Source: Paenibacillus soyae
Lineage (GTDB): Bacteria; Bacillota; Bacilli; Paenibacillales; Paenibacillaceae
DNA: 64,000 bases
Direction: 5' to 3'
Assembly (NCBI RefSeq): GCF_024623455.1
Contig: NZ_JANIPJ010000004.1
Location: 248,001-312,000, forward strand
The first letter of the stretch is position 1, and each line of letters starts with the position of its first letter. Positions 26,396-34,781 of this stretch are shown here, one piece after another. The notes under the pieces were generated by a model that was not told the origin of the DNA, did not search any database, and saw nothing but the letters and a program-made list of their open reading frames with translations. The position numbers were made by a program, and so were the translations under genes.

Positions 26396-27583
26396 TTACC
26401 CTTCTACCTTCAAGAGAACGGCGTCTCCCTGCGCGGTTCCGCTGCAAATGGCCGCTATGCCAAGTCCTCCCCCCCTTCGCCTAAGCTCATAGATTAGCGA
26501 CATGACGATGCGCGCCCCGCTCGCGCCGATAGGATGCCCCAGCGCAATCGCTCCTCCGTTCACGTTCACAAGGTCGGGCTTCCAGCCGACCAGCTTGCCG
26601 CTAGCGAGCACGACCGCGGCGAACGCTTCATTAATCTCAAACAGCGCAATTTCCTCCAAACCCACTCCCGCAGCCGAGAGCAGCTTTCGAACGGCATGCC
26701 CTGGAGCTTCGGCAATTCTCTCCGCTTCGAGAGCAACCTCGGCATGCCCGATTATCGTGGCAAGCGGACGGATGCCCCGCGCTCGCGCAGCCCCCTCCGC
26801 CATGAGTACTAGCGCCGCGGCTCCGTCGTTTACTCCCGGCGCATTGCCGGCCGTTACCGTCCCGCGCTCGCCGAATAAAGGCGGCAGCTTTGCCATCGCG
26901 GAGATGCTCGCGTCTCTTCGCGGCGCTTCGTCCATGTCCGCGATCGAAGCTTCGCCTTTTGCTCCTTGTGTGCGAACAGGGACAATCTCTTCCGCCAGCT
27001 TGCCCTCTTCAATCGCTTTAACAGCACGCTGATGGCTGCGAAACGCCCATTCGTCCTGAGCTTCCCGTGATATGCCGTGTACCTCCGCCGATTCGTCTCC
27101 GTATACTCCCATATGAACCGTCCCGAAGGGGCAGGTCAGACCATCATGCAGCATGAGATCCAGCGCTTGGCCATGCCCCATCCGGCTGCCCCATCGGTAG
27201 CCCTTCAGCCCATAAGGCGCACCCGACATGCTTTCCATTCCTCCGGCCACGATAACGCTTCCATCTCCAGCGCGGATGATTTGATCCGCTAGCGTGACGG
27301 CCCGCATTCCCGATGCGCAAACCTTGTTTAACGTCTCCGACGCCGTCTCCCAAGGCAGTCCCGCCTCTCTTGCCGCCTGTCTCGATGGCACCTGCCCCGC
27401 TCCGCCCTGAATCACCATGCCCATAATCGCCTTTTCGATGTCGCCTGACTCGAGACCGGCCCTCTTCACCGCCTCGCCGATTGCCGCTCCGCCCAGCTGG
27501 ACGGCCGAGACATGCTTTAGCACCCCGCCGAACCTTCCAAAGGGCGTCCTTGCCGCTCCGACCACAACCGTACGCTCCGCCAT
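26396..27583 (-). CDS. mmgA: Acetyl-CoA acetyltransferase (thiolase)
   Basis: Thiolytic cleavage or condensation of acyl-CoA. 395 residues. Catalytic Cys in [11 protein letters not shown], His in [13 protein letters not shown], second Cys in [11 protein letters not shown] (the usual GGGQG is varied). ATG 27583 follows GGGGAG; a GTG three codons upstream is possible. First gene of the operon mmgA-B-C-D-prpD-prpB. In B. subtilis this operon is expressed in the mother cell from a sigma-E promoter under CcpA. No convincing sigma-E promoter was found here. Confidence 0.93.
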   Translation of the reverse strand: MAERTVVVGAARTPFGRFGGVLKHVSAVQLGGAAIGEAVKRAGLESGDIEKAIMGMVIQGGAGQVPSRQAAREAGLPWETASETLNKVCASGMRAVTLADQIIRAGDGSVIVAGGMESMSGAPYGLKGYRWGSRMGHGQALDLMLHDGLTCPFGTVHMGVYGDESAEVHGISREAQDEWAFRSHQRAVKAIEEGKLAEEIVPVRTQGAKGEASIADMDEAPRRDASISAMAKLPPLFGERGTVTAGNAPGVNDGAAALVLMAEGAARARGIRPLATIIGHAEVALEAERIAEAPGHAVRKLLSAAGVGLEEIALFEINEAFAAVVLASGKLVGWKPDLVNVNGGAIALGHPIGASGARIVMSLIYELRRRGGGLGIAAICSGTAQGDAVLLKVEG

Positions 27584-27730
27584 CCCACCCACTCCCCGTT
27601 ACTCGGCTTACTTATTCCTATGCTCTGGGACGAGATTCTCAGAAATCGGCTCCAAGAAAAAAAGACAAAACAAGCACCACCCCAGAGGGGCAATACTCGC
27701 CTTGTCTATTTCGACGTCTAACGACATTAC

Positions 27731-27894
27731 GACTATTGCAGTTCGTATTGTTCAATCATCTTGCGGCTGCTGCAGTCCTAGCCGCCATTCTTCTTACGGC
27801 TTTTGCAGGCCATATTCACGAATCGTCCTGCGGCAGCTGCTGTCCATAATCGCCATTCATCTTATGGCTTCTGCAGTCCGTATTCGCCAATAAT
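27731..27894 (-). repeat. 34-bp degenerate tandem repeat extending from the 3' end of thpR
   Basis: Clear units at 27760-27792 (33 bp), 27793-27826, 27827-27860 and 27861-27894 (34 bp each), plus a worn unit at 27731-27759. Plus-strand pattern: CTTNYGGCTKCTGCAGTCC then RTATTCGCCAATCAT. The unit at 27861-27894 is the last 11 codons of thpR including its stop; the others lie downstream. The rest of the 278-bp gap up to mmgA holds nothing recognisable. Confidence 0.8.
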
Positions 27895-28410
27895 CTCGTA
27901 CATTGGCGATTCATGCATCCGGGTGCGCATTAGCACAATCCGGTCCGCCGTCCAACCTGCGCCGGAAGGCATCTCGGCCAGCAACTCTCGCGGAAATGGC
28001 GCCGCTCCTTCGCCATAGCTTCGCGCCAGCGTGATATGCGCAGTATAACGACGCTCCTCGGGAATAAACCCTAGCGGTTGCGTCGCGTGAACGACTCCCC
28101 GGTGCAGCTCCTGCAGCTCGGCCAGGTCGCCGGCAATATCCGACCATAACACTCGGGGAGCAACGGACGGCCCAAACGTCCCGCCGCCGTTCAACCGAAG
28201 ACTCATCTCATTCACGCGAACGCCTTCAAGCGCATGGCGAAGCTCCCCTAATCGGGCTTCCTCCAATTCGCCCAGAAACTGCAGCGTAATGTGGTAGTCC
28301 TGCGCATGCACCCACTTGCGGAACGGCAACCTCGGACGTTGGGTATGCACCCACTCGCTTAATTCGTCCGCGGCCGCCCCCCTCACGGGCAAAGCGACAA
28401 ACAAGCGCAC
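27862..28410 (-). CDS. thpR: RNA 2',3'-cyclic phosphodiesterase
   Basis: 2H phosphoesterase (LigT/ThpR) opening 2',3'-cyclic phosphate ends of RNA; cytoplasmic. 182 residues. The two catalytic HxTL motifs are seen: HITLQFLGEL near residue 40 and HITLARSYG near 125, with FVALPV at the N-terminus. The GTG start follows AAAGGAGG by nine bases. It stands alone. Its last codons belong to a 34-bp repeat that continues beyond the stop codon. Confidence 0.9.
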   Translation of the reverse strand: MRLFVALPVRGAAADELSEWVHTQRPRLPFRKWVHAQDYHITLQFLGELEEARLGELRHALEGVRVNEMSLRLNGGGTFGPSVAPRVLWSDIAGDLAELQELHRGVVHATQPLGFIPEERRYTAHITLARSYGEGAAPFPRELLAEMPSGAGWTADRIVLMRTRMHESPMYEIIGEYGLQKP

Positions 28411-29106
28411 AAGTACCAGCCTCCTTTAGCCAAATAATCGGTCTCAACACCAGCATTCCCTAGTTAACCGATTCCTTACCATCTTTTTAAACCCCGCTAT
28501 ATAATCCCCGTTCCATCCGTATCCCGACGCTCACTCGACACTCACTAGTTTTTCACGTACTCCCCCGTGCCTGCCACACGTCTCATACTTCACTATTCCT
28601 ATTCCCGTTCGTACTCTTACTCTTACTCTTACTCTTACTCTTACTCCCTTTCCGACTCTTGCTAATTTGGCTTTTATACACTCTCCCATCAGCTCAGGTA
28701 ATTGGTTATCGCAAGCCAACGGAAAAATAGCATACAACTCGATAATTCCGGAATCACAATATATAAATAGAACCTTGAACCTCATTCATAAATATGTAAT
28801 AGAGTTCCCGTTCCAACAGCTACAAAAATCAATGTTTGATAACTAAAACCAAACGACAACTTGGCACTATGGCTTGTTTAATTACGATTTCTGCTATTCT
28901 CTAAGATCACTACTCGCATGCGTCCCGAGTAAACCTCCGGAAGTTGAGGGAGAGTTAAAATCGAAGGGAAAGGAAATACGGTAAACAAAACAGGAAATAC
29001 GTCGACCTTAAATGTCCGAACGCTCCACGAACGTTAGACGGATACTATTTTCGCGTATACTCCATGAAATGAGACTTGCTGGCTTGATTTAATTTTCCGT
29101 GACTAA
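28411..29106. other. 696-bp gap without a convincing gene
   Basis: AT-richer than its neighbours. It contains a hexanucleotide repeat (28612-28647) and, at 28935-28958, a worn sequence resembling the dispersed 20-bp repeat (GAGGGAGAGTTAA). The only ORF of note (28531-28785, minus) is a product of the hexanucleotide repeat. No RNA gene was recognised. Confidence 0.6.
28612..28647. repeat. Hexanucleotide tandem repeat (TACTCT)6
   Basis: Five perfect TACTCT units and a sixth ending in C. It lies in a non-coding gap. Such tracts can vary in length by slippage; no gene depends visibly on this one. Confidence 0.85.
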
Positions 29107-30069
29107 TCACGCCGCTCTTTGCGGATTTAATGCCCGCTGTTGCTTCACTTGAAAGGGCATTAGCATACGCGACAACAACAACTCCGTCGCTTGCACAGGT
29201 TCCCTATTTGAAACGTTTAATCGGAAGCAATATTCGTCCAGATAAAACTGGACGTACTTTCTGCCTAATCCATGGAACCGGTCATTCAACCATTGAAAAG
29301 CTTCGGACGCTACAATAGACAAAGGATACTTGCGAGAATGGATGATAGACTGGAAATCAAGGCTGCTTCCGTCCTCTCTATCAGTGGCATACAATTTGTA
29401 CGTGTGCATGGATTGTTTCCGAAGCTGCTGCGAACGTCCATTGAATTGTACGTTTGAGTTTAAACCATCGCAGTATCGATCTACAAACGCGGTCTTCTCC
29501 ACTTCCAATAAGGGCATTCTAGCCTGCTGCTTCCTATCGATCAGCTTCATCTTATAGTATATTTCTCCTTGGCCGCCTCTACCTTTGGCAATTATAACCG
29601 GCTTCTCCGTCTGCAAATTGTCGTCCGTCGGGAACAAATGCCGCATCCATACTTCCAGCTTTGCCTCAACCTTGCCTTGCAGAATCTGATCTTCGTCCAT
29701 CCGGGAGATAGCAACCCGAATAAGGTGCAGCATTCTCCAAGCCGTTTTATAAGTAACTTGCAGCACCTGGGACAGCATGACGGCATTCAAGCCTCTATCG
29801 TAAGAGGACACAAGGAATACGGCGAGCAGCCATTGCTTTAAAGAGGTGCTGCTCTTATGCATCAACGTATTGGAGGTTAAAGAGGCTTGTCTCTTACAAA
29901 TCCGGCATTCGAACAATGGCAATCTCCGTGTGTCGATCTTGTAAGATTCGCGATGGCCGCATGCAGCACAGCAAAATCCGTTCGGCCATTTCCACAGCTG
30001 TACGGCATCTGCGCAGGCTTGTTCATCCGGGAACCGGGATTCGAACTGTGCAATTAATGAGTGCATCAT
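29107..30069 (-). CDS. IS1595-like transposase homologue with altered DDE site
   Basis: 320 residues. N-terminal zinc ribbon with Cys34/Cys37 and Cys55/Cys58 (CAAC, CRIC), then ISXO2-like DDE region ending in RFHGLGRKYVQFYLDEYCFRLN near 265-285, as in IS1595 proteins. The first catalytic motif, normally VEVDETYIGG, reads VEAKLEV at 134-140, so the Asp is a Lys. Terminal inverted repeats of an insertion sequence were not found. It is therefore either a dead transposase or a domesticated relative; similar single-copy genes occur in Paenibacillus. Start ATG 30069 or 30066 after AAAAGGTGG. Confidence 0.8.
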   Translation of the reverse strand: MMHSLIAQFESRFPDEQACADAVQLWKWPNGFCCAACGHRESYKIDTRRLPLFECRICKRQASLTSNTLMHKSSTSLKQWLLAVFLVSSYDRGLNAVMLSQVLQVTYKTAWRMLHLIRVAISRMDEDQILQGKVEAKLEVWMRHLFPTDDNLQTEKPVIIAKGRGGQGEIYYKMKLIDRKQQARMPLLEVEKTAFVDRYCDGLNSNVQFNGRSQQLRKQSMHTYKLYATDREDGSSLDFQSIIHSRKYPLSIVASEAFQWLNDRFHGLGRKYVQFYLDEYCFRLNVSNREPVQATELLLSRMLMPFQVKQQRALNPQRAA

Positions 30070-30092
30070 GCAACCACCTTTTCATAGAATAG

Positions 30093-30104
30093 GAACACTT
30101 GTTC
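30093..30104 (-). promoter_or_regulatory. LexA-box-like palindrome upstream of the IS1595-like gene
   Basis: GAACACTTGTTC fits the Gram-positive SOS box form GAAC-N4-GTTC. It lies 24 bp upstream of the start codon and just before a possible -10 (TATTCT). About one such match is expected by chance in a window this size, so this is only a candidate. Confidence 0.3.
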
Positions 30105-30201
30105 TCATTTATCTTACCAAATTTTTCGGATACCCGCAACATTTTCTCAAAAAAAGCTTGCCATAATACTGAGGAAACCCTTCGGTCAGGTTAATAAGTT
30201 T

Positions 30202-30390
30202 ATAAAGTTAATATCGCTGTCTTGCGTGCTCCTGAGCATAAGGGAGAGTGACTTAAGGTAGGCAAACACCAAAAAAGGAAAAAAGGCTTTCCTCTGTTTC
30301 GAGGAAGCCCGTTGATCGGTTAATAAAGTTAATATCGCTGTCTTGCGTGCTTCTGAGCAAAAGGGAGAGTGACTTAAGGTAGGCAAATAC
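30202..30390 (+). repeat. 68-bp direct duplication carrying the 20-bp repeat
   Basis: Copies at 30202-30269 and 30323-30390 (offset 121 bp) differ at three positions. Each contains the core (CCTGAGCATAAGGGAGAGTG at 30231-30250; TCTGAGCAAAAGGGAGAGTG at 30352-30371). The family resemblance to the 5440-5620 units includes the following ACTTAAGG. The copies are separated by a terminator-like hairpin. The surrounding gap (30105-30594) has no credible gene. Confidence 0.88.
30278..30309 (-). terminator. Terminator-like hairpin between the duplicated repeats
   Basis: On the minus strand GGCTTCCTC and GAGGAAAGCC form a stem with a six-base loop followed by T6. It is the first such signal after the uxaB-uxaA-hydrolase operon, 285 bp past its last stop. 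Confidence 0.7.
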
Positions 30391-30441
30391 ATGTCTTTTA
30401 CCTTAGCCCTCATGCCCCCAGGATTTTGAGATAAGTGGGTT

Positions 30442-30461
30442 CCTGAGAAAAAGGGAGAGTG
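30442..30461 (+). repeat. Third local copy of the 20-bp repeat
   Basis: CCTGAGAAAAAGGGAGAGTG followed by GCTAAAAGG matches the core at 30231 and 30352 without the rest of the 68-bp duplication. Confidence 0.8.
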
Positions 30462-30594
30462 GCTAAAAGGTTGGCGGAGTGATATCAGTACACAGCAATG
30501 CTGCAATTTGCAGTTAGACAGCGTCACTGTAATCACACATTAACACTGTAATTTCACATTAACACTGTTATTGACAGGTTATGTAGGTCGGGGT

Positions 30595-31629
30595 TCACGC
30601 CTGTGGTCCCGACAATTGTTCTTTCAGCCAGTCGAAGGAATGGCGTCCGCTTACTTCGTGAATGCCGGGAAACACATCGAAGGCGAGCTTGTTTTGCGCG
30701 CCTTCCTTCTTATAAATCCCTTCAATCGCAGCGGCCGCCGCGCGAAAGCTGTCAACGGGGAATAAACGGTCGCGTTCGCCCGATTCCAAAAACAAGGGCC
30801 GAGGCGCGATAAGACCAATCAACTCGGGAAGCTCCGCGTGGCGCAGCAAGCCCGGCGTATAGTTGTCGATACAATGGCGCATGGCCAGGATGCTGTCCTT
30901 GAAGGTATTCGTAAAACCGGTTAACAAGGTCGCCTGGATTCGCTCATTCAACGCGGCTGCCACATAGGCGATTAATGCCCCTCCCGAAAACCCCATCGCT
31001 CCGACCCGCTGCCCGTCAACCTCGGGCCTTCCTTCCAAATAAGAGAAAGCCGCCAACGCCTCGCATACGCGGATGCCCGTCAACGTCTTGCCGAGCATCA
31101 TAAGCGTCGTCGATAACGTATAGCAGGAGTTCGGCGCGTTCGGATCCTGCCTCAAATCAGAGAGAAGCTTACGCTCGCCGTAGCCGATAATGTCGGGAGC
31201 AATAACGGCCATTCCCTTCTTTGCCAATTGAACGGCAAAATGCCCGTGCGAGCCGGGTACGCCGTCATCCGGCGTACCATCCGGCTTAAGTCCTACGATC
31301 TCGCGGCTGCCATAACCGTGCCCATGCAAGGCAAGCACCCCGGGCAGCGGCCCGGAAGCATGACTTGGCATTAGCACATATGCCGCAAATGTTAGACCGG
31401 GCGTCGCGCTGAGCTCGACCCGTTCTCTTATATACCCGTCGCACTCCACGCGTTCCAATATTTTCGGGTTGCTCGCAAGGCTCGGTTCAAAGGTGCCTAT
31501 CGATTCCAGGAGCGCGGACTTCAGACGCGACTTTCTCTCCTGCCAGGTCTCCGTCTCCGCTAGCTGCTTATGGCGAAGAAGAGCTTCCCGATATAGCCCT
31601 TCCAGCCATTCATCCCCGTTCCAATTCAT
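30595..31629 (-). CDS. Alpha/beta hydrolase, dienelactone hydrolase/acetyl-xylan-esterase type
   Basis: Cytoplasmic esterase-like enzyme, 344 residues. Oxyanion segment GVLALHGHGYGSRE near residue 100; nucleophile elbow GAMGFSGGAL with the catalytic Ser; acid in ESGERDRLFPVDSF; and a C-terminal His in IHEVSGRH. No signal peptide. It lies 21 bp after uxaA in the same operon, so it may remove acetyl or methyl esters from imported pectin oligomers. That role is an inference; the family also includes unrelated lactonases. ATG 31629 is preferred to the adjacent TTG. Confidence 0.8.
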   Translation of the reverse strand: MNWNGDEWLEGLYREALLRHKQLAETETWQERKSRLKSALLESIGTFEPSLASNPKILERVECDGYIRERVELSATPGLTFAAYVLMPSHASGPLPGVLALHGHGYGSREIVGLKPDGTPDDGVPGSHGHFAVQLAKKGMAVIAPDIIGYGERKLLSDLRQDPNAPNSCYTLSTTLMMLGKTLTGIRVCEALAAFSYLEGRPEVDGQRVGAMGFSGGALIAYVAAALNERIQATLLTGFTNTFKDSILAMRHCIDNYTPGLLRHAELPELIGLIAPRPLFLESGERDRLFPVDSFRAAAAAIEGIYKKEGAQNKLAFDVFPGIHEVSGRHSFDWLKEQLSGPQA

Positions 31630-31650
31630 CAATGTTCACCCTTCCTTTCC

Positions 31651-33162
31651 CTATAAAATGACGCCGTCCTTAAAAATCGCGATTTCCCGGAATCCGTTCC
31701 GTTCGTTATGCGTCCGCCGCTCGCCCGATGCCAGCTCGATCAACTCCCGCCACAGCTCGTCGGTCAGCTCAGGCATCGAAACGCCTTCGAGCAGTCGTCC
31801 GGCGTTAAAATCAATCCAATTCTTTTTGCGCGACGCCAGCTCCGAGTTGGTCGCCAGCTTCACGGTCGGCACCGGTCCGCCGAACGGCGTGCCGCGTCCC
31901 GTCGTAAACAGCACGATGTGCGCTCCCGCGGCAGACAGCGCCGTCACGGACACCATGTCGTTACCGGGCGCCTCGAGAAGATTCAGACCGCTGCGGCTTA
32001 CCCGTCCGCCGTAGGCGACGACGTCCCGCACGATGGCATGGCCACCTTTCTGCGTGCACCCGAGCGACTTCTCCTCAAGCGTCGTAATGCCACCGTCCTT
32101 GTTGCCCGGCGATGGATTTTCGTAGATGTTCTGGCCATGCCTAATAAAATATTGCTTAAAATCGTTAATCAGCGACACGATATCGCCGAATACCTTCTCG
32201 TCCTCCGCGCGGTTCATCAGAATCGTCTCCGCGCCGAACATCTCCGGCACTTCCGTCAAAATCGCCGTGCCGCCCGCCGAGATCAGCCGGTCCGACAGCG
32301 CGCCGACGAGCGGATTGGCCGTAATGCCGGACAAGCCGTCGGAGCCGCCGCACTTGAGGCCGATCTTCAGCTTGGAGACGGGTACCGGCTCCCTGCGGAA
32401 CGAACCCGCATATTCGGCCAGCTCCTCAAGCATCTGCAAGCCCGTCTCCAGCTCGTCCTCTTCCTCCTGTACGCGCATGAACTTCACGCGGCGTTCGTCG
32501 TATTCGCCGATCGCTTTCTTGAACAGGTCGATGCCGTTGTTCTCGCAGCCTAGCCCTACGACAAGCACTCCTCCCGCATTCGGATGATGGACAAGCGACG
32601 CCAGCAGCTTCTGCGTATGCGTCAAGTCGTCTCCAAGCTGTGAGCAGCCGAACGGATGAGCGAAGTGGTGAACGCCGTCCAGCTCCGAGCCGAACTGCGC
32701 TTCTCCCTGTTTGGCCAGGAGCTCGCACATTTTGTTAATGCAGCCGACGGTGTTAATGATCCATAGCTCATTGCGAATGCCGACGGAGCCGTCCGGACGG
32801 ACGTAGCCCTGGAACGTCGCCGCACTGGAAGAAGGAACGGACACGTCTCTCACCGATGGAGCCGACTCCTCGCTTGGCTCATAGCGATAGTCCAGAATGT
32901 CGCCGAGCCCCGTTTGCAAGTTATGCGTGTGCACCCAGTCTCCTACCGCAAGATCCGACTTCGCTTTCCCGATCGAGTAGCCGAATTTGTATACGTCTTG
33001 TCCGCTCCGAACCGGAACGGTCGCTATTTTATGTCCCTTCGGGACGTCGGCCGTCAAAGTCAGCTGGCTTCCGTCCTCAATCGTAACGACCTCGCCCGCG
33101 GCATGAGGCCGCAGGGCGACGATGACCTGATCCTTCGCCGACAGCCTGATCCAATCGCTCAT
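31651..33162 (-). CDS. uxaA: Altronate dehydratase
   Basis: Dehydrates D-altronate to 2-keto-3-deoxygluconate in galacturonate breakdown. 503 residues. N-terminal SAF domain (residues 1-90), then the UxaA catalytic domain with GYVRPDGSVGIRNELWIINTVGC in outline, HPFGCSQLGDD, GLGCENNGID, KCGGSDGLSGITANP, and the C-terminal TTGRGTPFGGPVPT. Conserved Cys residues are expected to bind iron. Start ATG overlaps the uxaB stop (ATGA), so the two genes are translationally coupled. Confidence 0.94.
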   Translation of the reverse strand: MSDWIRLSAKDQVIVALRPHAAGEVVTIEDGSQLTLTADVPKGHKIATVPVRSGQDVYKFGYSIGKAKSDLAVGDWVHTHNLQTGLGDILDYRYEPSEESAPSVRDVSVPSSSAATFQGYVRPDGSVGIRNELWIINTVGCINKMCELLAKQGEAQFGSELDGVHHFAHPFGCSQLGDDLTHTQKLLASLVHHPNAGGVLVVGLGCENNGIDLFKKAIGEYDERRVKFMRVQEEEDELETGLQMLEELAEYAGSFRREPVPVSKLKIGLKCGGSDGLSGITANPLVGALSDRLISAGGTAILTEVPEMFGAETILMNRAEDEKVFGDIVSLINDFKQYFIRHGQNIYENPSPGNKDGGITTLEEKSLGCTQKGGHAIVRDVVAYGGRVSRSGLNLLEAPGNDMVSVTALSAAGAHIVLFTTGRGTPFGGPVPTVKLATNSELASRKKNWIDFNAGRLLEGVSMPELTDELWRELIELASGERRTHNERNGFREIAIFKDGVIL

Positions 33163-34640
33163 TGATATACGCCCCTTTCCAGTTCAGTCAGCTGCTTCGC
33201 CACGGCCTCCGCCAAATTGCTCCATGTCGAGAGATCTTCTCCCCATAGCTCCCGTTCCGCGAGCAGCGATGTCGCGACGGAGATCGGCTCGGCGTTTGCG
33301 GCGCCCGCTCTCTCCCAATGCCGCGCGATAAACGCGAGCTTTGTTTCATCGTCCCTCACGGAGTACGCCTCACCGTCCAGCGTACGTCCCACATACGAGC
33401 CGTCGGCTTCCCGCTTCACCTTGTAATAACGAAGCAGGCCCGCGAAGCCTAGAGCCAGAAGCTCCGGGATATCGTCGCCGCGTTCCGCGTAATAAGCGAT
33501 CGTCGGCAGCAACCGCACCTTGAACTTGCTCAGCGCGTTCATGGCGATGTCCGCAAGCCGATGGCGGATATGCGGATTCGCGAACCGTTCGAACACGTCC
33601 CCGGCGTAAGCGCGAAGTTCCTCCTCCGGATACGGCAGCGCCGGCAAAATATGCCGCGATACGGCATCCCTTACGCTTGACCCCAGCTTGGAATGCTCTA
33701 GCAAATCGCCGACATGAAGCACGCCGTTCACCAGTCCAAGCGTCGCCATCCAAGTGTGCGCGCCGTTCAGAATCCGTACTTTGCGCTGCTGGAACGGCTT
33801 GAGATCATTCGTCCAGAAGACGTTAAGACCAGCCTTCCTCAGCGGCAGCAGCTTCTCCATCTCTTCGTCGGCTTCAATCGCCCATAGATGGTAGGGCTCG
33901 GCGGTGCACAGCATGCTATCCCGATAGCCCCACTCGGCGAACCACGATTCCGCCTGCTCTTCCGCCGGATAGCCCGTCACGATGCGATCGACAAGGGAAT
34001 TAAGGAAGCGGTTGTTCTCCAGCACCCAGTGCTTGAACGAATCCGAGTAGCCCCAATCGTCCGCATAGCGAAGAACCGCGTCGCGGAGAGAATCTCCGTT
34101 TCTTTCCAGAAGCTCGCATGGGAGGAAAACGAGTCCTTTGTCCGTCGCGCCCTGGAACGCTTCATGTCTCAAATGAAGCAGATACGCGATTTTGCCAGGG
34201 AACGATAGAATCGCGCCCTCTCCAAGCTCTTCCGGCCGATACGTCAGCCCAGCTTCCGTTGTATTGGAGATGACAAGCTGAAGGTCCGGACTAACGGCGA
34301 TCCGCTTAAAGCGCTGCCAATCCTCATAAGGATCGAACACTTCGGAGAAAACGTCGATCACTTCCCGGCGCATGACCGGCTCTCCGTTCTCGATGCCTTG
34401 GGTCACGAGCGTGTACAATCCGTTCTGCGAAGCCAGCTTTTCGATCTTTGCCCGTCCCGTCGGCCGGGGCTGCGTGATCGCGATTCCGCCCTCATACAGC
34501 CCTTTCTTCCGGCACTCGTGGATCATCCAATCCGCGAACCCGCGCAAAAAGTTGCCTTCGCCGATTTGGAGAATCGTAACCGGCGCTTCTTTCCTCCCCG
34601 TGCTTTCCGTTTCGTGCAAGCTTCGATTCAGTGTCAACAT
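33159..34640 (-). CDS. uxaB: Tagaturonate reductase
   Basis: NADH-dependent reduction of D-tagaturonate to D-altronate; mannitol dehydrogenase family, 493 residues. N-terminal ILQIGEGNFLRGFADWMIHE, then VISNTTEAGLTY, FLPCELLERNGDSL, and KVRILNGAHTWMA with the catalytic Lys-Asn-His set typical of the family. ATG 34640 (MLTLNRSLHETES) follows GGAG at ten bases; the longer frame to 34679 lacks support. First gene of the uxaB-uxaA-hydrolase operon, divergent from an AraC regulator. uxaC, kdgK and kdgA are not in the window. Confidence 0.93.
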   Translation of the reverse strand: MLTLNRSLHETESTGRKEAPVTILQIGEGNFLRGFADWMIHECRKKGLYEGGIAITQPRPTGRAKIEKLASQNGLYTLVTQGIENGEPVMRREVIDVFSEVFDPYEDWQRFKRIAVSPDLQLVISNTTEAGLTYRPEELGEGAILSFPGKIAYLLHLRHEAFQGATDKGLVFLPCELLERNGDSLRDAVLRYADDWGYSDSFKHWVLENNRFLNSLVDRIVTGYPAEEQAESWFAEWGYRDSMLCTAEPYHLWAIEADEEMEKLLPLRKAGLNVFWTNDLKPFQQRKVRILNGAHTWMATLGLVNGVLHVGDLLEHSKLGSSVRDAVSRHILPALPYPEEELRAYAGDVFERFANPHIRHRLADIAMNALSKFKVRLLPTIAYYAERGDDIPELLALGFAGLLRYYKVKREADGSYVGRTLDGEAYSVRDDETKLAFIARHWERAGAANAEPISVATSLLAERELWGEDLSTWSNLAEAVAKQLTELERGVYQ

Positions 34641-34781
34641 CGCTGCACAGCTCCTTCTTTGTCTCGAATATACTTCCATTTTATAAAATCAACATAAACA
34701 ATCATATTGCGACATCTTGCAGAAATGTACTCTATTTTGATATTTTAGAACAAAGAGCCGTCCATAATAAGGAGATGAACA

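Noticed and set aside
27584..27660. Sigma-E promoter for mmgA
   Set aside because: CATAGGAAT is a poor match to the -10 and no -35 lies at the required distance.
28531..28785. 84-codon minus-strand ORF with VRVRVR
   Set aside because: The middle is a translation of the TACTCT repeat; no start signal.
28935..28958. Fifteenth copy of the 20-bp repeat
   Set aside because: CTCCGGAAGTTGAGGGAGAGTTAA matches the family only partly; several core bases differ, so it was not counted.
30186..30536. 116-codon minus-strand ORF
   Set aside because: The frame is built from the duplicated 68-bp repeat (two similar SHSPF segments) and lacks a ribosome binding site.
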